64,000 nt of DNA, taken from the NCBI RefSeq assembly GCF_042654605.1, contig NZ_JBHSGT010000043.1:117173-181172 (forward strand), in the 5' to 3' direction. The translations under genes were made by a program, and so were the position numbers. This DNA comes from Enterococcus_I eurekensis (lineage in GTDB: Bacteria > Bacillota > Bacilli > Lactobacillales > Enterococcaceae). This document shows, piece by piece, positions 53,688-62,312 of this stretch. Position 1 is the stretch's first letter. Each line of letters opens with the position of its first letter. The notes below the pieces were generated by a model that worked only from the letters and a program-made list of their open reading frames with translations, was not told the origin of the DNA and ran no database searches.

Positions 53688-54995
53688 GTGATTTATGTCA
53701 TTGATCTTTTGAATATTATTGATATGTTTGTGGCGTTTACCATACTAGATCGTTTGTCATTGAGAAACAAGAAGGTAAGTATGGGTGCGATAATTTTATT
53801 ATTTATTGCTATTAATTTGCAGTTGAAACTAGTTATCCCCGTCGTTTCAGAACTTTTTTTTGTGGTACTTTTAGTTTCCTTGTCTTATATGAATCGACGA
53901 GAACAACCGATAGGGATTACTTTGCTTCATTTTGCTATCGCGTTTGGTATTTTTAAATTAAACAACTTCTTACTTTATCCAAGAGAAGTCTTGTTTTTCT
54001 TAGCAATGGAAGCGAAAGAATGGCAAATCATGTTATATATGTGTTTTACAGTAATTCTTGTGGCTAGTTTAAGTATACTGATTCAAAGATATGTTTTACC
54101 ACGAATACAGCTATTTTTGAAACAACGGTTAGGCTATCTTTTATTCCTAGCTTGGTTGAGTATTCAAACGTTCAGCCTTTATAATTATTTATTAAATGTT
54201 CCGATTGGTATGGAGAGAAATGCATTAACTGAACTGACGGTGTCTCTTTCAGTCTTATTAATTGGAGTCTTCGCTTTAATTGTTGCAATTTTTTCAAGGA
54301 ATCAAAAATTAACTTTTGAAACAAAAGAAAAAGCAATCGAGCAACGGGCGATGCAACTATATGTTCATGAAATAAGTAAGCAGAATCAAGCGATCCGCCA
54401 ATTCAAACATGACTACTTGAATATTTTAATGTCCCTAGAAGGTTATCTCGAATCAGGGGATATGGCTGCGATGAGAAGATATTATGAACAAGAAATTCAA
54501 CCAACACGGCAATTACTTCATACAGATAATACCCGATTAGCAGATTTACAAAAGATCGAACATGCGGGCTTACGGAGTTTATTGACCGCAAAATTGTTAT
54601 TAGCCCAAGAAAAAGGGGTTCAAGTCCATTTAGAAATCGAAGCGATGAGTTGGCAAGTTACGATCGATGAGATTGCCTTGATTCGTGTCGTGGGTATTTT
54701 ATTAGATAATGCGATTGAAGAGTTAGAAACGCTCGGACAGGGAAGATTAGATATCGCGTTTTTTTCTAAGGAAAATGAAATCCAATTGATGATTCGTAAT
54801 ACGGTTCGAACGATGATTGAGCCACTTTACCAATTAAAAGAGTCTGGGTTTTCGACTAAAGGTGAAGGTCGAGGATTAGGGCTTTCGACAGTCGAAACAT
54901 TAGTCAATCAATCTTCGGGAATCTTTCTTGAAACAATGATTGACTCAACTTATTTCTTACAAAATTTAACGATTGTAGAGGGAAACGATGCTTGA
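53688..54995 (+). CDS. AgrC/ComD-like sensor histidine kinase
   Basis: 435 aa from GTG 53688. A frame from ATG 53649 exists, but that ATG lies on the TATAAT (53645-53650) and is not conserved in the remnant copy at 48.9 kb. N-terminal half has about six membrane helices, typical of peptide-sensing kinases. The catalytic half has QFKHDYLNIL (phospho-His241), LLDNAIEEL (N box, Asn341) and GEGRGLGLSTV (G box), the HPK10 pattern. Overlaps the regulator gene by 8 bp. The ligand is unknown; the small secreted peptide downstream is a candidate. Confidence 0.92.
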   Translation: MIYVIDLLNIIDMFVAFTILDRLSLRNKKVSMGAIILLFIAINLQLKLVIPVVSELFFVVLLVSLSYMNRREQPIGITLLHFAIAFGIFKLNNFLLYPREVLFFLAMEAKEWQIMLYMCFTVILVASLSILIQRYVLPRIQLFLKQRLGYLLFLAWLSIQTFSLYNYLLNVPIGMERNALTELTVSLSVLLIGVFALIVAIFSRNQKLTFETKEKAIEQRAMQLYVHEISKQNQAIRQFKHDYLNILMSLEGYLESGDMAAMRRYYEQEIQPTRQLLHTDNTRLADLQKIEHAGLRSLLTAKLLLAQEKGVQVHLEIEAMSWQVTIDEIALIRVVGILLDNAIEELETLGQGRLDIAFFSKENEIQLMIRNTVRTMIEPLYQLKESGFSTKGEGRGLGLSTVETLVNQSSGIFLETMIDSTYFLQNLTIVEGNDA

Positions 54996-55713
54996 AATTT
55001 TTATTTGTGAAGACAACCTAGCGCAAAGAACCAGCCTTGAACAGTTGATACAACAAACAATTTTACTGAACAATTGGGAAATGACTTTACGTTTGAATAC
55101 AGAAAATCCATTAGAAATATTGACTTATTTGGAAGAATACCCACAAACGCAAGGTGTTTATTTTTTAGATATTGATTTGAATACAGAGATGAATGGGATT
55201 CAATTAGGTGCAGAAATTCGTAATCGGAATCCGCATGGTAAAATTATTTTTATTACGACCCATGATGAGTTATTGCCATTGACGTTTCAATACAAAGTTG
55301 AAGCAATGGACTATATCGCTAAAGACAATCGAGAAGAAATCACGCAACGAGTGACGGAAGCACTGCGACAAGCGAACCAGCATTATCTGACAACAGCCCA
55401 AGCTTTAGATGAACGAATCCGTTTTGAAATTGGTAATCGAATTCGTTGGGTTGAATTGTCTGACGTGATGTTCGTGGAGACCGTGCCAGGAAATTCTCAC
55501 AAATTAATTTTACATTTGAGAAATGGTTCCGTCAGTTTTCTGGGGAATTTAAAAGAAATCGAACAACTTTCGCCTGCTTTTTATCGAGTACATAAATCGT
55601 TTGTCGCAAATAAACAAAATATCCGTGAAATTGACCAGCTGAATCGGGAGCTCATTTTTAGCAATGGTGAAAAATGTTTCGTTGGTAGACGACAATTAAA
55701 ACAGTTAATTTGA
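54988..55713 (+). CDS. LytTR-family response regulator (AgrA-like)
   Basis: 241 aa. Receiver domain with acidic pair Glu8-Asp9 and phospho-acceptor Asp61 in YFLDIDLN; C-terminal LytTR DNA-binding domain (about 140-241) with FVETVPGNSHKLILHLRNG and YRVHKSFVANKQNI. Expected to bind the 9-bp direct repeats found at three promoters around it. Confidence 0.93.
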   Translation: MLEIFICEDNLAQRTSLEQLIQQTILLNNWEMTLRLNTENPLEILTYLEEYPQTQGVYFLDIDLNTEMNGIQLGAEIRNRNPHGKIIFITTHDELLPLTFQYKVEAMDYIAKDNREEITQRVTEALRQANQHYLTTAQALDERIRFEIGNRIRWVELSDVMFVETVPGNSHKLILHLRNGSVSFLGNLKEIEQLSPAFYRVHKSFVANKQNIREIDQLNRELIFSNGEKCFVGRRQLKQLI

Positions 55714-55780
55714 CCGTTCAGGGGTGAAATTCAACCGTTTAGGTATAATTTCGTTTCTATAAGCCCTTTTACTGTATGAT
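55713..55780 (+). promoter_or_regulatory. LytTR-type double box and promoter of the small secreted peptide
   Basis: ACCGTTCAG (55713-55721) and ACCGTTTAG (55734-55742), 21 bp apart, then 32 bp to TATGAT (55775-55780). No good -35, as expected for an activated promoter. The first box starts on the last base of the regulator's stop. Confidence 0.8.
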
Positions 55781-55807
55781 AAGGGAAAAATAGAAGGGGT
55801 GTCGTTA

Positions 55808-56026
55808 ATGAAAAAATTCGTTTTGGCTACTCTGGTCTTATTGATTGGAATAGGTGGCGCACAAGTTGGCCATGCACAGACAGCTAACGTAATAGAAAAT
55901 CAAAACAATGTAAGAGCTCAATTTAAAAAATATGAGTTCAAATCATACCCACCATCGAAATATGCAGGAATGACTTTAATTAAGGTTCAAAAGACCTCTG
56001 GAGGATATATTGGATGGTACGTGTAA
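55808..56026 (+). CDS. Small secreted peptide, candidate bacteriocin or pheromone
   Basis: 72 aa from ATG 55808, eight bases after AAGGGG (an in-frame GTG at 55799 overlaps that site). A signal peptide ends near VGHA (23), leaving about 49 residues without cysteine, basic, ending SGGYIGWYV. I recognise no family. It is the only gene directly after the kinase/regulator pair with a LytTR promoter of its own, and it overlaps a small membrane-protein gene, the usual pattern for a peptide with its immunity protein. Confidence 0.75.
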   Translation: MKKFVLATLVLLIGIGGAQVGHAQTANVIENQNNVRAQFKKYEFKSYPPSKYAGMTLIKVQKTSGGYIGWYV

Positions 56027-56175
56027 TCCTCTATATTGTTACGGCGCTATTAATTATTTTAACGATTTTTGGTCCGCAAGAAGATCGTTACCAGTTAGTG
56101 TTTCTGATGGGGTTGTTTATTTGTTTGCTGATTTTAATGTGTTTAACAGCCTTTGAAAAAGGTGGGACGGGTTAG
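56014..56175 (+). CDS. 53-residue two-helix membrane protein, possible immunity protein
   Basis: ATG 56014 lies inside the end of the peptide gene (13-base overlap, different frame) with GGAGG at 56000-56004, nine bases upstream. Two hydrophobic helices (VILYIVTALLIILTIFG and LVFLMGLFICLLILMCLTAF) separated by a short charged loop (PQEDRYQ). Size, topology and coupling suggest immunity to, or export of, the peptide; unproven. Followed by a strong terminator. Confidence 0.7.
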   Translation: MVRVILYIVTALLIILTIFGPQEDRYQLVFLMGLFICLLILMCLTAFEKGGTG

Positions 56176-56184
56176 ATTGATAAC

Positions 56185-56234
56185 AAAAATTCGTGTATCG
56201 AAAATCTTAAATGATTTTCGATACACGAATTTTT
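56185..56234. terminator. Strong bidirectional terminator
   Basis: A perfect 22-bp stem (56185-56206 with 56213-56234) with A and T runs at its base, between the convergent small membrane protein and the YfhO-type gene. Confidence 0.92.
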
Positions 56235-56246
56235 TATTTAGTCTTT

Positions 56247-58841
56247 TTAAGTTCTTTTTGTTTTTTTCCATCGTTGCCAAAAGACAAACAGGGCGATGCA
56301 GCTAATAAATAAGAACAAGCCGATTAAGAAGCCTTGTGGTAAGAAGCTTAAGACGATTTTGTTGGTGCCGGCTTCCAGTGGGATGCTGACGAATCCGCCT
56401 TGGAAGGCTTCAACGTCAACTTTTTTTCCATTAACTTTGGCGCTCCAGCCTTTGTCGTAAGGAATCGTTGTGACAAGTTGTTGTGCTTCATCGACATCCA
56501 CGCTTCCTTTGACTTTACGATTGCTGACGGTTAGGTCGGCACTTTGTTTTTGAAGCTGATTCATTGTGCGACTGTAAGCTTCCGTATCCAATGTTAAGAC
56601 TTGTGGGTTTTGGAAGGAAACTTCCGGCGTCCCATAAAAACTTGCAGTAAATTGGAAGGTCGTCTCTTCTGGATAGTAACCTAAGTTATAGTATTGACCG
56701 TTAATATTGATTTGTGTTTTTCGTTGCTCGCCGTTGACGGTAATCGTTACGTTCGAGCTTTTTAACTTGCCAAAGTTGGAAGGATACAAACTCAAGTAAG
56801 CTTGGCTGTTAGCGGGAACGGTGACTTCCCAAGTAATTTCTTTGGCAATATTTGGTTCAATCTCGGTAAAGGTGGTGCTATTGCCAGCATCATTAATCGT
56901 TGTATTTTTACTATTGACCACCGAGATGGGGTGGAAGTGAAAGAAGCTTTCATTTAAACCACTGAGGCTATTAAAAAGTGCCGTTTGATTACCGAGGTTA
57001 TCATTTTCATTCAGTGTGACCTTTAAACTTTCCTTCGGTGCGAGGAAAGCAATCGGTAAGGCGTAATCATTTTTGTAAAGGGCGTAATTTTCTTTCTCAC
57101 CAATCCGATTAAAGCCGTATTTTTGTACGTCGGTTTTTGAAATATTGTATTGAATGCCAACAAGGCTATCCATTAATAACGTATTGTTTGGATAACGAAT
57201 ATTTAAGTTGGTTCCTCTTGAACGAAAACCAAGTTTATTTAACAGTTCTGATGAATTTCGGTTACGTATTGAAGAAAAGAGTCCAACACCGCTGTAATGA
57301 TAATTGAGTCCATCATTAGCGGAAACGGGATCTAAGTTTTCTAAACGATGGAAGCCATCGCTATCTGCGGCTGCCTGATTAACTAGTGTCTTAATGGGTT
57401 TATGCGGTGCGGTATACAAACTACGTGAAGCATAATTCCAATCTTCTAAAATACCCATCACCATGCCATGTGTATTGAGTGCCATTTCGCATGAAACAAA
57501 TAGTAATAAGAAAACCGTAAAGCGTTTCAAGGAGAACAGTTTGAGTTGGTACAAGCTGAATAGTAACAGATAAACAATTAAGAAAACGATTGTTAATAAG
57601 AAAGACTGCACATCCAAGTAAGTATATTGATCTTTTGGGATTAAACCATAGGCGATACTAAAGGTGATAATCAGAGTCAAAATTAGTCCTAGGAAAAGCC
57701 CGTAATCGTCTTTAGTTAATTGTTCCCAGCCGTAACCGGCGAGCATTAAGAGTAAGAACGATAGTAAAAAGGCATAACGGAATAAAAACATATTCGGCGC
57801 ATGCATCCCATGCCAGAAAAGATTCAGTGGCACGATGTAGAAACTGGCAATTAGTAGCACCAATAAAACGAGCGACAGCAGTTTATCTTTTAAGGCGATG
57901 CGTTTTGAAACAAAATATAAAAGCACAAAGACCAAAGGTAAAACACCGGCATAAATAAAGGGAATCGAGCCATATTTGGTCGTATCATACACACCAATCA
58001 TATTTTTAACGAAGAAATCGAGTGCACCCGTTGCTTCCGTTTTAAATTTGGTGATCTCAGTTAAGGCTTCACCGTTTGAACGCAAATCAAGAAACATCGG
58101 TAAGATCATGACCATCGATGCCCCACCAGCTAACAGTGATGTGCCAAGATAAGGCAAGATTTGATTTTTTCCTGTACGCCATTGTCCGAAGACGCGTAAA
58201 AAGAAATACAAGAACGAAAAGATGCCAATCATAAAGCCCATGTAGTAATTGGATAAAAAGAGTAATAAATAACTGACGAATAAGAGAACCGGTTTTTGTT
58301 TTTCCAGTAATCGATTGATCCCCCAAATCACAAGCGGAAGATAGATGAATGCATCGAGCCACATCACCAGTTCAGAGTGGGCCGTCACAAACGACATCAG
58401 TGCATAACAGACCGCTAAAGCGACATGATTCCAACGCCCAATTTTGAAGGTATGCTTGGCATAAAACCAAAAGGCTAACCCAGCACTTCCCATTTTAAGC
58501 AGGGTAATCAGATAGAGTGCATCGGGCATCCATTGATTCGGAAAAAGTAGGACAATCGGTGTAAAGAAACCACCTAAATAATACGAAATCAACGCCCAAT
58601 AATTCAGTCCAAGCGATGCATTCCAAGTGTAAAAGAAACTTTGCTTTCCAAGCATCGCATTACGAAAACTCGCATGGAAATTCGAAAATTGAGAAAAAGC
58701 ATCACTGGCTAGCACACTGCGGCTACTCCCAGGATAAATCCCCATCGTTAAATAAATCAATGCCATAATCCCAAAAGGAATTAAAAAACTTGCTAGTAAA
58801 TAGCGTTTATTGTCTTTGATAAATGGTCGAATCTGTTGCAA
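56247..58841 (-). CDS. YfhO-family membrane protein
   Basis: 864 aa. About a dozen membrane helices in the first ~450 residues, a large extracytoplasmic domain, and one last helix (FLIGLFLFISCIALFVFW) near the C-terminus. This is the layout of YfhO proteins, GT-C-like proteins linked to glycosylation of lipoteichoic acid. TTG start eight bases after AAGGAGG. Single-gene unit; no link to neighbours is evident. Confidence 0.87.
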   Translation of the reverse strand: MQQIRPFIKDNKRYLLASFLIPFGIMALIYLTMGIYPGSSRSVLASDAFSQFSNFHASFRNAMLGKQSFFYTWNASLGLNYWALISYYLGGFFTPIVLLFPNQWMPDALYLITLLKMGSAGLAFWFYAKHTFKIGRWNHVALAVCYALMSFVTAHSELVMWLDAFIYLPLVIWGINRLLEKQKPVLLFVSYLLLFLSNYYMGFMIGIFSFLYFFLRVFGQWRTGKNQILPYLGTSLLAGGASMVMILPMFLDLRSNGEALTEITKFKTEATGALDFFVKNMIGVYDTTKYGSIPFIYAGVLPLVFVLLYFVSKRIALKDKLLSLVLLVLLIASFYIVPLNLFWHGMHAPNMFLFRYAFLLSFLLLMLAGYGWEQLTKDDYGLFLGLILTLIITFSIAYGLIPKDQYTYLDVQSFLLTIVFLIVYLLLFSLYQLKLFSLKRFTVFLLLFVSCEMALNTHGMVMGILEDWNYASRSLYTAPHKPIKTLVNQAAADSDGFHRLENLDPVSANDGLNYHYSGVGLFSSIRNRNSSELLNKLGFRSRGTNLNIRYPNNTLLMDSLVGIQYNISKTDVQKYGFNRIGEKENYALYKNDYALPIAFLAPKESLKVTLNENDNLGNQTALFNSLSGLNESFFHFHPISVVNSKNTTINDAGNSTTFTEIEPNIAKEITWEVTVPANSQAYLSLYPSNFGKLKSSNVTITVNGEQRKTQININGQYYNLGYYPEETTFQFTASFYGTPEVSFQNPQVLTLDTEAYSRTMNQLQKQSADLTVSNRKVKGSVDVDEAQQLVTTIPYDKGWSAKVNGKKVDVEAFQGGFVSIPLEAGTNKIVLSFLPQGFLIGLFLFISCIALFVFWQRWKKTKRT

Positions 58842-58949
58842 AAAAAGACCTCCTTTAAATCGATATTTGTCTTGTCACTATTTTACCATATACGAAAGCA
58901 AAGGAAGCGAATGAAATAAAAAAATTGCTTCGGTTTATACTCTTGCACG

Positions 58950-58969
58950 ATGATTGTTTTAAGAATCAT
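58950..58969. promoter_or_regulatory. Inverted repeat upstream of the formaldehyde genes
   Basis: ATGATT-N8-AATCAT, close after a TATACT (58936-58941), in the 279-bp gap before the adhC-type gene. A possible operator; no regulator gene is adjacent. Nothing else is clear in this gap. Confidence 0.35.
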
Positions 58970-59120
58970 TTGTATCAGAAGTCAATGTTTTGTTTAAGAT
59001 TCAAAAAGGAGACAACGATTGTGCTGAACCTTTAACTCCTTGTGATAAATCACTCAAAATAGCATTCACTAGAAGAGTATGTGATAATAAGAAGCATGTA
59101 AAAGTAAGAGGAAAGAAGTG

Positions 59121-60242
59121 ATGAAAATGAAGAGTAGAGCAGCGGTAGCATTTGGTCCTGGTGAACCACTAAAAATTGTTGAAATTGATGTGGAGGAGCC
59201 AAAAGCCAATGAAGTTTTAGTTAAAATACTTTATACTTCGGTTTGTCATACGGATGCCTTCACGTTATCAGGCGATGATGCAGAGGGTGTTTTCCCAGCA
59301 GTCTTAGGACACGAAGGCGCAGGTGTCGTGGTTTCTGTCGGTGAAGGAGTTACGTTAGTACAACCAGGAGATCATGTGATTCCATTGTACACGGCAGAAT
59401 GTGGCGCGTGTAAATTCTGTTTATCAGGTAAAACCAACTTATGTAGTGCGGTGAGAGAGTCTCAAGGAAAAGGGCTGATGCCAGATGGAACGACCCGTTT
59501 TTCTTATAATGGCGAACCGATTTATCATTATATGGGTACGAGTACATTTAGTGAATATACGGTTGTTCCAGAAATTTCTTTAGTAAAAGTCGATCCAGAA
59601 GCACCATTGGATAAGGTTTGTTTATTTGGTTGTGGTGTCACAACAGGAATTGGCGCTGTCCATAATACGGCAAAAGTGGAAGAGGGGGCAGTTGCGGCCG
59701 TTTTTGGTTTAGGAGCGATTGGCTTAGCAGCGATTCAAGGATTAGTCCAAGCCAAAGCAAAACGCATTTTGGCGATTGATGTGAACGAAGACAAGTTTGA
59801 ACTAGCCAAAAAAATGGGTGCGACCGACTTTATTAATCCAACGAAATTTGAAAAACCGATTCAAGAAGTCATTGTAGAAATGACGGATGGCGGCGTTGAT
59901 TATAGTTTTGAATGTATCGGTAATGTCGATGTTATGCGATCTGCCTTAGAATGCTGCCACAAAGGATGGGGCGAAAGTATTATTATTGGTGTTGCAGGGG
60001 CAGGAAAAGAAATTAGTACACGCCCATTCCAATTAGTCACTGGCCGTGTTTGGCGCGGGTCGGCTTTTGGTGGAGTTAAAGGGCGAACAGAATTACCAGG
60101 AATGATTGCCGATTATATGGCGGACAAGATTGACTTGGATTCTTTTATTACCCATCATTTGAATTTTTCTGATATCAATGAAGCATTTGATTTACTACAC
60201 AAAGGCGAATCCATTCGAACAATTTTAACTTATGAGGAGTGA
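59121..60242 (+). CDS. adhC: S-(hydroxymethyl)glutathione dehydrogenase / class III alcohol dehydrogenase
   Basis: 373 aa zinc alcohol dehydrogenase. Catalytic zinc residues Cys42 and His64-Glu65 (VCHTD, GHEGAG); structural zinc cysteines 94, 97, 100 and 108 (ECGACKFCLSGKTNLC); NAD site GLGAIGLAA. Oxidises the glutathione adduct of formaldehyde and reduces S-nitrosoglutathione. Overlap or coupling with the esterase below confirms the pathway. A GTG one codon earlier is an alternative start. Confidence 0.94.
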   Translation: MKMKSRAAVAFGPGEPLKIVEIDVEEPKANEVLVKILYTSVCHTDAFTLSGDDAEGVFPAVLGHEGAGVVVSVGEGVTLVQPGDHVIPLYTAECGACKFCLSGKTNLCSAVRESQGKGLMPDGTTRFSYNGEPIYHYMGTSTFSEYTVVPEISLVKVDPEAPLDKVCLFGCGVTTGIGAVHNTAKVEEGAVAAVFGLGAIGLAAIQGLVQAKAKRILAIDVNEDKFELAKKMGATDFINPTKFEKPIQEVIVEMTDGGVDYSFECIGNVDVMRSALECCHKGWGESIIIGVAGAGKEISTRPFQLVTGRVWRGSAFGGVKGRTELPGMIADYMADKIDLDSFITHHLNFSDINEAFDLLHKGESIRTILTYEE

Positions 60243-60246
60243 GGAA

Positions 60247-61080
60247 ATGACTGTCGAATTACTTGAAACAGCGTTGGCTTTTGGTGGTGAGCAACGCAAA
60301 TACCGTCATGATTCAAACGTTTTACAGTGTGCGATGACCTTTAGTCTGTATTTACCGTCCAACTCAGAAAACAAAGAGCTACCACTTCTTTGGTGGCTTT
60401 CAGGGTTGACTTGTACGGATGATAATTTCAGCCAAAAAAGTGGTTTCCAACGTTTAGCTGAAAAGTATCAGATGGCGGTTGTTATCCCTGATACGTCCCC
60501 ACGTGGCGAAGAGGTAGCCGATGATGCTAATTGGGACTTAGGACAAGGTGCCGGATTTTATGTCGATGCGACAGAAATGCCCTGGGCCAAAAATTATCAA
60601 ATGTATACCTATCTTACACAAGAATTAACCGAAATTGTTAAACAGTTGCTGCCTCATTTCTCAGGAAAAGAAAGCATTATGGGACACTCGATGGGTGGAC
60701 ACGGTGCATTCGTTCTGGGTCTCAAAAACGCTGCAAGGTTTCAATCCATCTCGGCTTTTGCACCGATTTTAAATCCAATGCAAGTGCCTTGGGGAAAAAA
60801 AGCGTTGACCGCTTATTTGGGAGACAATCAAGCAACTTGGAAAAACTGGGATGCTTCCGAATTAATCAAGACAGCCCCACAAGTACCGATTCTCATCATG
60901 CAAGGAGAAGCAGATGGTTTCTATGAGACACAATTAAAAGAAACAACTTTCTTAGCCAATGCGCTTGAAAATAATCGAAAAGTCGGTTATCAAAAATTCG
61001 CTGGATACGATCACAGTTATTTCTTTATTTCGACCTTTTTAGAAGAACATTTTTCATTTCATGCCAAATATTTAAAATAA
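60247..61080 (+). CDS. fghA: S-formylglutathione hydrolase
   Basis: 277 aa alpha/beta hydrolase. Nucleophile Ser148 in GHSMGGHGAF, with GEADGFYE and YDHSYFF giving the Asp and His; oxyanion region LSGLTCTDDNF is characteristic. Completes formaldehyde oxidation to formate. Starts five bases after the dehydrogenase stop with GAGGAGTGAGG upstream. Confidence 0.94.
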   Translation: MTVELLETALAFGGEQRKYRHDSNVLQCAMTFSLYLPSNSENKELPLLWWLSGLTCTDDNFSQKSGFQRLAEKYQMAVVIPDTSPRGEEVADDANWDLGQGAGFYVDATEMPWAKNYQMYTYLTQELTEIVKQLLPHFSGKESIMGHSMGGHGAFVLGLKNAARFQSISAFAPILNPMQVPWGKKALTAYLGDNQATWKNWDASELIKTAPQVPILIMQGEADGFYETQLKETTFLANALENNRKVGYQKFAGYDHSYFFISTFLEEHFSFHAKYLK

Positions 61081-61081
61081 G

Positions 61082-61128
61082 AAAAAATCTACTTGATTGT
61101 TTTTATGAACAGTCAGGTAGATTTTTTT
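61082..61128. terminator. Bidirectional terminator between fghA and rgg
   Basis: AAAATCTAC..TTGA and TCAG..GTAGATTTT pair around a T-rich loop and are followed by T on the plus strand and A on the other side. Confidence 0.8.
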
Positions 61129-61192
61129 GGTGTAATTTACTATTGTATGATAGAAGTACTCAAAGAAAAAAACGATCATGAGGGGATAGTTT

Positions 61193-62044
61193 TTAGTTAA
61201 TAAATTTTGCAGCAAAAGAGGACAATTCATCGGCATAGCTCGTTTCGCCTGTGTACTGAAAAGTTCCAATTACTTGATTAATTTGTTGAATTCCGTGTTC
61301 AGATTGATTATCAACTACTAGTAAAATTCCTTTAAAATAGTGGATTAGCAATCGTGAGTTCATATGTTCAACGGTTGTTTTTTTCTCTAAATGAAGGATA
61401 AGTTTTTTTGCATAAAAATAATTGCCGCGTTTCAAAAAAATAAAAATAGCATTTGCTTTTAATTTATGATGGATATCAGTAATGGATGCAATGGCATCTT
61501 TTTTATCGAGACTCTTAATCATGGTGTAAATAAAATCGTCATCATAATGAAACAATGTATTTGAAAATAAAGCATATTCAAAACGTCCCCAGTTTTCAAT
61601 CGTAGAAAAGTGAGATAAGAGTCGATTTGAAATGTCTGTAATTTCTTCGTCAGTTAAAGAAAAGAGATTTTTATTCTCTAGGACGAGTGCATATTGAGCA
61701 TATAAATGATAGTAGTAAAAGTCATTTGTATCTTCATATAAAGATAGGCAATAAGAAAGGTTCTGTTGAACCTTTTCATAATTTTGGTGGTAATAATTAT
61801 TGTATAAATCTTGTGAAAGCTCCTTTTTAGGTGTTAATTTTTGTTGATTCAAGAGAAATTGGAACTCATCAAGTGTAATATTCATTCTATCAAGATACTG
61901 TTCTAAAAGATGAAAGGCGATTCTTGTGCCATTCGTTTCAAAGGAAGACAAAGTAGTTCGTTGAGAAATTCCTTCAACTAATTGACGTTGAGAAATATGA
62001 CGTTCTTCTCTTAATTGTTTTAAAAGTTTTGCAATTTCAATAAT
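61193..62044 (-). CDS. Rgg-family transcriptional regulator (peptide-responsive), start codon ATT
   Basis: 283 aa from an in-frame ATT at 62044, six bases after AAGGAG. The N-terminal helix-turn-helix (IAKLLKQLREERHISQRQL..ISQRTTLSSFE) is present only if translation starts there; the first ordinary start (TTG 61951) would remove it. The rest is an all-helical, TPR-like peptide-binding domain typical of Rgg/MutR proteins. Divergent small ORFs and an SHP-like peptide on the other side of an IS suggest it was a quorum-sensing receptor. ATT may be a rare natural start or a lost ATG. Confidence 0.82.
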   Translation of the reverse strand: MIEIAKLLKQLREERHISQRQLVEGISQRTTLSSFETNGTRIAFHLLEQYLDRMNITLDEFQFLLNQQKLTPKKELSQDLYNNYYHQNYEKVQQNLSYCLSLYEDTNDFYYYHLYAQYALVLENKNLFSLTDEEITDISNRLLSHFSTIENWGRFEYALFSNTLFHYDDDFIYTMIKSLDKKDAIASITDIHHKLKANAIFIFLKRGNYFYAKKLILHLEKKTTVEHMNSRLLIHYFKGILLVVDNQSEHGIQQINQVIGTFQYTGETSYADELSSFAAKFIN

Positions 62045-62112
62045 AAACAGCTCCTTTTAATATTAGTGACGAAAAACTAGACCAAAAAAACAAAAATAGG
62101 TTGCTTAATACT

Positions 62113-62241
62113 ATGATGAGTTTAACACAAACAAATATAAATAAAAATATTATTTGGGAAGAGGTGAGCAGTTTGTATTTTGATTGGATTTTACTAAATG
62201 AAGATCCCTGGGATATTTCTGGCACTGGATTAGGAATATAA
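62113..62241 (+). CDS. Short ORF divergent from rgg, unknown
   Basis: 42 codons, MMSLTQTNINKNIIWEEVSS to DPWDISGTGLGI. It starts 69 bp from rgg, the place where Rgg-controlled peptide genes usually lie, but its ribosome site is weak. A GTG or TTG start within it (near 62164 or 62173) would give 25 or 22 residues, pheromone-precursor size. No family recognised. Confidence 0.4.
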   Translation: MMSLTQTNINKNIIWEEVSSLYFDWILLNEDPWDISGTGLGI

Positions 62242-62312
62242 TTGAACTAATTATTTTTTGTAGAAACTAGTATTAGTACAGATTAATTTTTCAAATACCT
62301 GTCTATAAAAAG

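Noticed and set aside
58980..59040. Tiny ORF after AAGGAG upstream of the dehydrogenase gene
   Set aside because: It reads only four codons (MLNL) before a stop; no sign of a leader-peptide mechanism.
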